Assembly (NCBI GenBank): GCA_002422265.1
Contig: DIUB01000195.1
Coordinates: forward strand, 1 to 21,012
Source of the DNA: Geobacter sp. UBA6169
GTDB taxonomy: Bacteria > Desulfobacterota > Desulfuromonadia > Geobacterales > Pseudopelobacteraceae
Reading direction: 5' to 3'
Length of the DNA stretch: 21,012 nt
A program made the position numbers and the translations under genes. This document shows, piece by piece, positions 15,960 through 21,012 of the stretch. Below the pieces are notes generated by a model. The model searched no databases. It saw only the letters and a list, made by a program, of their open reading frames with translations, and had not been told where the DNA came from. How positions within the stretch are numbered: position 1 is the stretch's first letter; the number at the start of each line of letters is the position of its first letter.

Positions 15960-18638
15960 ATGTTCAAAAACAGACTCACACCGCTGATTATCGCCCTGCT
16001 TGTGCTGGTACCCGCCCTGACGTATCTGGTCGGGTTCTACACCGATTGGCTCTTTTTTGCCGAGACCGGCTTCAGCTCGGTCTTTACGACCCGGCTGTAT
16101 GCCCAGCTGGGCGTGGGCCTGGTGTTCGGGCTGGTGCTGTTCGGTTTTCTGGTGCCCAACCTGCTCTACGCAGATCGGACGACCTTCCCCTATGCCGGTG
16201 AGTTTATCAACCTGGGCACGATCAACCTTGATCGGGCTCAGACCCTGCCCATGCTCCGTCCGCTGGGCGTGCTTGCCGCAGCAGGCCTGGCCCTGTTTGC
16301 CGGCCAGCTGGGGGCATTGCAGTGGGAGAATGTACTGTTGTTCATCAACCGTACTGTGGTGGGTACCAGCGATCCGGTGATCGGCAAGGATATCGGCTTT
16401 TACCTCTTCAGCCTGCCGTTGTTTGAGATGATCAGGGCCTACCTGCATTTTCTATTACTGGCAGCGATGGCGCTGGTACTGGTGGTCTACTATGCCCGGG
16501 GCGGCATCATGATGACTATCCGGGGGCCGCAGATTGCACCGCAGGTACGGCGGCACCTGGCCGTGCTGGTGGCCCTGTACGCCGTGGTGGTGGCTGCGGG
16601 ATTCTATCTGGAGGGGTTTGGACTGCTGTACGGCAACAAAGGGGCCTTCTACGGTGCCGGGTATGTTGATGTCAATGTGCGGATGACTACCCTCAACGCC
16701 CTGACCTTCATCACTCCGGTGGCCGGTGCCCTGCTGGCTTTCGGCCTCTGGACCGGTGCCTGGCGTCTGGTGGTGCTGCCGCCGATCGTGGTGGCTGCAG
16801 CCTATCTGATCGGTATGCGTGGCTATCCGGCGCTGCTGCAGAAATTCAAGGTGGCCCCCAACGAGCTGGCCCTGGAGACCCCCTACATCGAGCACAACAT
16901 CAACTTTACCCGCCTGGGGTATGACCTGAACAAGATCGAGACCGTGCCGTTTGATGTTGACAACCGCCTGTCTGCCGCCGACATTGCAACCAATGATGCC
17001 ACCATCAAGAACGTCAGGCTCTGGGACCATGCCCCGCTGCTCAAGACGTACAGCCAGCTGCAGCAGATCCGCACCTACTACAAGTTTTTTGATGTGGACA
17101 ATGACCGCTATATGGTCAACGGCCAGTACACCCAGGTCATGCTGTCCCCCCGTGAACTCTCCTACGCCGACCTGCCCAGCAAGAACTGGATCAACGAGCG
17201 GCTGATCTTTACCCACGGTAACGGCATCACCATGGGACCGGTCAGCCGGATCAGCAAGGAAGGCCTGCCCGAGTTCTATGTCAAGGATATCCCGGCAGTC
17301 AGCCTGGCCGACGTCAAGGTTACCCGGCCCGAGATCTATTATGGCGAGTTGTCCAATGACTATGTGATCGTCAAGACCAGGGTGCCGGAGTTCAGCTACC
17401 CCACCGCCACCGGCAATGTGAACACCACCTATGAGGGCAAGGGGGGGGTACAGATCGGGTCACTGCTGAAAAAGGCACTCTTTGCGTTTCACTTCAAGAC
17501 CGAGAAGATCCTGCTGTCGTCCGATATCACCAGTGAGAGCCGGATACTCTACAACCGTAACATCACCAAGCGGGTCAAGGAGCTGGCCCCCTTCCTGCGC
17601 TTCGATACCGATCCCTACATGGTGGTTGACGACAAAGGTCGTCTGCAGTGGATCATCGATGCCTACACCTATTCCTACCGTCTGCCCTATTCAAAACCGC
17701 TCAAGGGCGGTATCAACTATATGCGCAACTCGGTCAAGGTGGTGGTGGACGCCTACGATGGTCGTGTCGACTTTTACACCAGCGACCCGGACGACATGGT
17801 ATTGAAGGTGTACGCAAAGATATTCCCCGGCATGTTCAAGCCGCTCTCCGCCATGCCGGACGGTCTGCGCAGCCATGTACGTTATCCACATCAATTCCTG
17901 CAGATGCAGGCCGCCATGTTCAGCACCTACCACATGACCGACCCCAAGGTGTTCTACAACAAGGAGAACCTGTGGGAAATCCCGGCGCTGGGAGAGAAGG
18001 TGATGGAGCCGTACTACACCATCATGAAGCTGCCGGGTGAGAAAAAGGAAGAGTATATCCTGCTGCTGCCGTTCAGTCCCTCCAAGCGGGACAACCTGGC
18101 TGCCTGGCTGACCGCCCGCTGTGACGGCGACAACTACGGCAAGATCATGGCCTACACCTTCCCCCGTGACCGGCTGATCTACGGCCCCAAGCAGGTGGAT
18201 GCCCGGATCAACCAGGATTCCTACATCTCGCAGCAGCTGACCCTCTGGAGTCAGCGCGGCTCAGAGGTGATCCGGGGCAGCATGCTGGTGATCCCGATCG
18301 AGAAATCGCTGCTCTATGTCCAGCCGCTGTTCCTGGCAGCGGACAAGGCCGGTCTGCCGGAACTGCGGCGGGTTATTGTGGCCTTTGGCGATCAGGTGGT
18401 GATGGAAGAGACCCTGGAGCTGGCCCTGCAAAGGATCTTCGGCGGCAAGCGCGGCCCGGTTGTGACTGCGGCGGAATCCGCGGCAGGAACGGTGAGCACC
18501 GCCACACCGGCAGCCCTGGCCAAGGAAGCAATGGCCATCTACGAACGGGCCCTCACCATGCAGCGCCAGGGCAACTGGTCTGCCTACGGAGAAGAGCTGC
18601 GCAAGCTGGAGCAGGTGCTGCGACAGCTGGCAAAATAA
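15960..18638 (+). CDS. UPF0182 family membrane protein
   Basis: An 892-aa protein, normal for UPF0182 (COG1615). ATG 15960 follows AAGGAG by 6 bases. About seven TM helices occupy the first third (about 8-26, 49-70, 99-118, 160-178, 200-218, 244-263, 268-286); the rest (about 290-850) is a large soluble, probably extracytoplasmic part, and the end is a helical tail (ERALTMQRQGNWSAYGEEL). Family hallmarks: DPVIGKDIGFYLF, KGAFYGAGYVDVN, TPYIEHNINFTRLGYD, DVDNDRYMVNGQYTQVMLS, RDNLAAWLTARCDGDNYGK. No biochemical function is known to me. The manganese riboswitch ahead of it, with its own promoter, suggests induction by Mn2+ and a role in metal or envelope homeostasis; this is inference. Confidence 0.95.
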   Translation: MFKNRLTPLIIALLVLVPALTYLVGFYTDWLFFAETGFSSVFTTRLYAQLGVGLVFGLVLFGFLVPNLLYADRTTFPYAGEFINLGTINLDRAQTLPMLRPLGVLAAAGLALFAGQLGALQWENVLLFINRTVVGTSDPVIGKDIGFYLFSLPLFEMIRAYLHFLLLAAMALVLVVYYARGGIMMTIRGPQIAPQVRRHLAVLVALYAVVVAAGFYLEGFGLLYGNKGAFYGAGYVDVNVRMTTLNALTFITPVAGALLAFGLWTGAWRLVVLPPIVVAAAYLIGMRGYPALLQKFKVAPNELALETPYIEHNINFTRLGYDLNKIETVPFDVDNRLSAADIATNDATIKNVRLWDHAPLLKTYSQLQQIRTYYKFFDVDNDRYMVNGQYTQVMLSPRELSYADLPSKNWINERLIFTHGNGITMGPVSRISKEGLPEFYVKDIPAVSLADVKVTRPEIYYGELSNDYVIVKTRVPEFSYPTATGNVNTTYEGKGGVQIGSLLKKALFAFHFKTEKILLSSDITSESRILYNRNITKRVKELAPFLRFDTDPYMVVDDKGRLQWIIDAYTYSYRLPYSKPLKGGINYMRNSVKVVVDAYDGRVDFYTSDPDDMVLKVYAKIFPGMFKPLSAMPDGLRSHVRYPHQFLQMQAAMFSTYHMTDPKVFYNKENLWEIPALGEKVMEPYYTIMKLPGEKKEEYILLLPFSPSKRDNLAAWLTARCDGDNYGKIMAYTFPRDRLIYGPKQVDARINQDSYISQQLTLWSQRGSEVIRGSMLVIPIEKSLLYVQPLFLAADKAGLPELRRVIVAFGDQVVMEETLELALQRIFGGKRGPVVTAAESAAGTVSTATPAALAKEAMAIYERALTMQRQGNWSAYGEELRKLEQVLRQLAK

Positions 18639-18666
18639 CCAGGCTGCCCTGCACCATGTTGCAAAC

Positions 18667-18717
18667 ATGCCTGCAGCAGCCGGAAGGTGTCAGATGCCTT
18701 CCGGCTGCTGCAGGCAT
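18667..18717. repeat. perfect 21-bp inverted repeat after UPF0182 gene
   Basis: Arms 18667-18687 and 18697-18717 are perfect reverse complements with a 9-base loop TGTCAGATG. A smaller dyad CATGTT-GCA-AACATG abuts it at 18656-18670. No T-run follows, so it is not by itself an intrinsic terminator, but it lies 28 bases after the UPF0182 stop and would form a very stable RNA 3' hairpin. It may protect the transcript end. Confidence 0.75.
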
Positions 18718-18750
18718 AGCGGTGTGTGGCATGCCTGGCTGAAAGGAAAG

Positions 18751-18782
18751 AACCGTCAGTTACGAAACTGTCGGTTTTTTTT
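18751..18782 (+). terminator. intrinsic terminator
   Basis: The stem ACCG-T-CAGTT / AACTG-T-CGGT (18752-18761 with 18766-18775, one T-T mismatch) has loop ACGA and is followed by eight Ts. It ends the UPF0182 transcript about 110 bases after the stop codon. Confidence 0.82.
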
Positions 18783-18963
18783 GTGGCTTATCGTGCTTTC
18801 GTGGGAAGACCTGGCCGTGGCGCTCCCCATGCCGCCCTGAACTTTGTGGTGGTGGCCTTTGTATCGCAGTATTTTCTGGGTGAAGTGGTTTCGCCGCTGC
18901 GTTGGGTTGGAACCGTGGTGAGCTGTATTGGCGTGTTTATGATCAGTAAAAGCAGCACTTGAA
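18783..18963 (+). pseudogene. remnant of an EamA/DMT-type transporter (C-terminal end only)
   Basis: The frame ending at TGA 18963 encodes LNFVVVAFVSQYFLGEVVSP followed by LRWVGTVVSCIGVFMISK, which resembles the last two TM helices of EamA-family drug/metabolite transporters (LGE...SPLRWVG...GVxLIS). The upstream part of the same open frame runs through the intrinsic terminator at 18751-18782 and is not transporter-like, so only about 45 family codons remain and no start is credible. Around it, 18639-19041 holds otherwise only the inverted repeat, the terminator and the leader of the next gene, where TTGCAT (18966-18971) and TACACT (18988-18993), 16 bases apart, are a weak promoter candidate. 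Confidence 0.6.
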
Positions 18964-19041
18964 GGTTGCATAGTCCGTAACCGGTAGTACACTGTCCTTA
19001 CGTACCTTTGCAGTGCGACACTTCTACCCAAGGAGGAACAG

Positions 19042-20916
19042 ATGAGCAACCAGGAGCATGACCAGAAAAAATTCGGTGAGGTATCCCGACGGGACTTTAT
19101 CAAATACACTGCCGGAACAGCAGCCTGCATCTCTTTGGGTACGTTGAGTTACGGCTGTGGCAGCAGCAGCAGCTCTCCACAGGTTGCAGGTTATCCGATT
19201 GATGCGACTGTGGTTACGACAGCAGACAAGACCATCAAAGCAAGTACAACATTTTCAGGAACCATTGCTAGCAAAGAGCTGCAAAAAGTTGCAGATTACG
19301 ATACATACGGCTATGGAGCCTGGTCTGATGGACCTGGCCTTGCTGTAGAAAAACGTAACGATATTATGGCAGCCGGCTATGCCTACCCGTCATCCGCCCC
19401 GGCAAAACAACTGCTCAGATTCTTTGCCATCACTGACATACATATCACTGACAAAGAGTCCCCTTCCCAGGGAATTTATATGCAACCGTTGCTGGGGATG
19501 GAAACCTCAACCTATTCTCCCACCATGCTGTACTCAACCCAGGTGCTTGATGCTGCCATCCAGACCGTCAACGCCCTGCACAAACAAAACCGGATCGATT
19601 TCGGCATATCCCTGGGGGATGCCTGTAACAGCGCCCAGTACAACGAACTCAGGTGGTATATCGATGTTATTGACGGCAAGGTTATCACTCCCAGCTCCGG
19701 TGCACACGCAGGAGCAGACAGCATTGATTATCAGAAACCGTATAAGGCAGCAGGACTGAATCCGGAGATACCCTGGTACCAGACCATTGGTAACCATGAT
19801 CATTTCTGGCTTGGCTCCATCCCTCTGGATACCGGTGATATTGGCGACCTGCGCAGCACCTACACCGGCAGTAACGTCATTGCTATGCCGAATCTCCTTA
19901 TTTATTCGTCTGCTATTTATACGAGAACCCCTCCACTCTATTATATGGGGGTTATTGACGGCTCTACCCCCACTGGCGCTATTGTAAAAGCCGGCAAGGT
20001 GGGAGACCCCGGTTTCACCACCGCACCCACGGTGGTGCCTGACCCGAATCGCCGTTCACTGACCAAAGCAGAGTGGGTGGATGAATTTTTCAAAACATCC
20101 ACCAGCCCGGCCGGACATGGCTTCAATCTTGTTCCTGCTGGCCGTGAAAAGGGTTTTGCCTGCTACAGCTTTGTGCCGAAAGCAACCGTCCCGATCAAGG
20201 TTATCGTGCTGGACAATACCCAACGGGGAGATGATGACTCCACCAAAATCCATGGCCACGGCTTTCTTGACCAGTCTCGCTGGAAATGGCTGAAAGCAGA
20301 ACTGGCAGCCGGTGATGCTGCCGGTCAACTGATGATCATTGCCTCCCATGTGCCGATCGGTATTGCAGTAAAAGGCAGCTACATGGAGTGGTTTGATAAT
20401 TCAGACAATCCGTCCAGCATTCAAAATGCCGTGACTCTGCCAGGTCTGCTTGCGGAGCTGCACAGCCATCCCAATCTGCTGATGTGGATAGCAGGCCATC
20501 GCCATGTCAATGTGGTCAAGGCCTTTGCAAGCGACGATGCCGCCAGGCCGGAACGGGGCTTCTGGCAGGTTGAGACCTCGTCGCTTCATGATTTCCCGCA
20601 GCAGCTGCGTACCTTTGATATCAAGTTGAACAGTGACTATTCCGTTTCAATTGTGACCACCAATGTTGATCCGGCGGTCAAACAGGGAACACCGGCGGCA
20701 ACCGCGCGTAAGTATGCCGTTGCAGCGATGCAGATAGTCAAATCTCCGGATATATCCCAGACCAATGCACCGCTTATAGACCCGGCAACCCAGCTGGCAA
20801 ATGGCGCAGACCCCAGTATCCACCCGATGCCCACCGGTTCGTACAATGCCGAGCTGTTTGTGCAGTTGAGTCCTGAAATGAAAGCCAGAATGCAGGCGCT
20901 GTATCCGACTCTGTAA
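19042..20916 (+). CDS. Tat-exported calcineurin-type metallophosphoesterase (TIGR03768-like)
   Basis: A 624-aa protein; ATG 19042 follows AAGGAGG. A twin-arginine signal SRRDFIKYTAG (Arg16, Arg17) and hydrophobic stretch end at YGCGSSSSSP; Cys39 is possible for lipidation, but Leu is at -4 rather than -3. Binuclear-metal motifs of the family are all present: DIH (132-134), GD (192-193), GNHD (250-253), SHVPIG with His436 and GHRH (485-488). I recall this long form with its extra insertions as the TIGR03768 family. It should act outside the cytoplasm on a phosphoester whose identity is not known. GC and codon use are slightly more A/T-rich than in the UPF0182 gene. A secreted protein gene follows 13 bases later. 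Confidence 0.92.
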   Translation: MSNQEHDQKKFGEVSRRDFIKYTAGTAACISLGTLSYGCGSSSSSPQVAGYPIDATVVTTADKTIKASTTFSGTIASKELQKVADYDTYGYGAWSDGPGLAVEKRNDIMAAGYAYPSSAPAKQLLRFFAITDIHITDKESPSQGIYMQPLLGMETSTYSPTMLYSTQVLDAAIQTVNALHKQNRIDFGISLGDACNSAQYNELRWYIDVIDGKVITPSSGAHAGADSIDYQKPYKAAGLNPEIPWYQTIGNHDHFWLGSIPLDTGDIGDLRSTYTGSNVIAMPNLLIYSSAIYTRTPPLYYMGVIDGSTPTGAIVKAGKVGDPGFTTAPTVVPDPNRRSLTKAEWVDEFFKTSTSPAGHGFNLVPAGREKGFACYSFVPKATVPIKVIVLDNTQRGDDDSTKIHGHGFLDQSRWKWLKAELAAGDAAGQLMIIASHVPIGIAVKGSYMEWFDNSDNPSSIQNAVTLPGLLAELHSHPNLLMWIAGHRHVNVVKAFASDDAARPERGFWQVETSSLHDFPQQLRTFDIKLNSDYSVSIVTTNVDPAVKQGTPAATARKYAVAAMQIVKSPDISQTNAPLIDPATQLANGADPSIHPMPTGSYNAELFVQLSPEMKARMQALYPTL

Positions 20917-20929
20917 TGAAAGGACTCGT

Positions 20930-21012
20930 ATGAATGCAGTCATGAAGCGCCTAAAATTGATTCCACTGTGTAGTGTTGTGACCGGACTGCTCCTGTGCAG
21001 TCCGGTTTTTGC
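20930..21012 (+). CDS. Start of a secreted protein, cut by window edge
   Basis: ATG 20930 follows AAAGGA by 5 bases, 13 bases after the phosphoesterase stop, so the two probably form an operon. The 27 visible full codons make a typical Sec signal peptide: basic start (MNAVMKRLKL), a hydrophobic core rich in Leu and Val (TGLLL) and a likely cleavage region CSPVF-A. An in-frame ATG at 20942 (MKRLKL) is the alternative start. Nothing of the mature protein is visible, so no function can be assigned. Confidence 0.65.
   Translation, partial: MNAVMKRLKLIPLCSVVTGLLLCSPVF

Noticed and set aside
16455..17216. A 253-codon minus-strand open frame
   Set aside because: It is antisense to UPF0182 hallmark motifs; composition is rich in His, Gln and Gly as expected for an antisense shadow.
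18726..18962. Intact 78-aa membrane protein from GTG 18726
   Set aside because: The first third of the frame is the intrinsic terminator with its T-run, there is no fitting ribosome site, and only the end resembles a transporter.

Overview
The window looks like chromosomal DNA from a Geobacter-like bacterium (Desulfuromonadota/Geobacterales, perhaps near Trichlorobacter). This is inferred from gene content, not from a marker gene: a many-PAS soluble sensor kinase, an RsbU/RsbW/RsbV-type partner-switching set, methylglyoxal synthase, a PstS-OmpA type protein, a UPF0182 membrane protein, a bacterial GH3 protein, dispersed palindromic repeats, moderate GC and strong AAGGAG ribosome sites. I see no rRNA, tRNA, CRISPR array or intact mobile element.

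Layout. (1) Bases 1-2865, minus strand: 955 residues of a cytoplasmic PAS/GAF histidine kinase that runs off the left edge; its catalytic end has much higher GC and different codon use from the rest. (2) Bases 3072-5370, plus strand, divergent from it: a CBS-PP2C phosphatase, an RsbW-like ATPase and a STAS protein, which make a complete partner-switching cassette, then a 47-codon ORF. (3) Bases 5353-12135, minus strand: a two-TM PAS-GGDEF-EAL-CBS-GGDEF cyclic-di-GMP protein, coupled by ATGA to a fusion of kinase-like domain, TM helix, phosphate-binding-like domain and OmpA domain; then a 112-bp palindrome; then mgsA overlapping a FRG-domain gene. The kinase-like domain has lost the catalytic Asp and looks like a pseudokinase. 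(4) Bases 12364-15698, plus strand: a 63-aa zinc ribbon, a 31-aa protein, an alpha/beta hydrolase and, after a repeat-rich gap, a GH3 acyl-adenylate-type enzyme with a probable TTG start. (5) Bases 15695-18782: a sigma70-like promoter, a yybP-ykoY (manganese) riboswitch with an overlapping intrinsic terminator, and then a UPF0182 seven-TM protein, closed by a perfect 21-bp inverted repeat and a second intrinsic terminator. (6) Bases 18783-21012: a decayed EamA-like transporter tail, a Tat-exported metallophosphoesterase (TIGR03768-like) and the first codons of a secreted protein cut by the right edge.

Much of the window is signal transduction: two-component, partner switching, cyclic-di-GMP and a membrane-spanning pseudokinase receptor. 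The most unusual items are the manganese riboswitch in front of a UPF0182 protein of unknown function, and the pseudokinase/phosphate-binding/OmpA receptor coupled to a cyclic-di-GMP enzyme.
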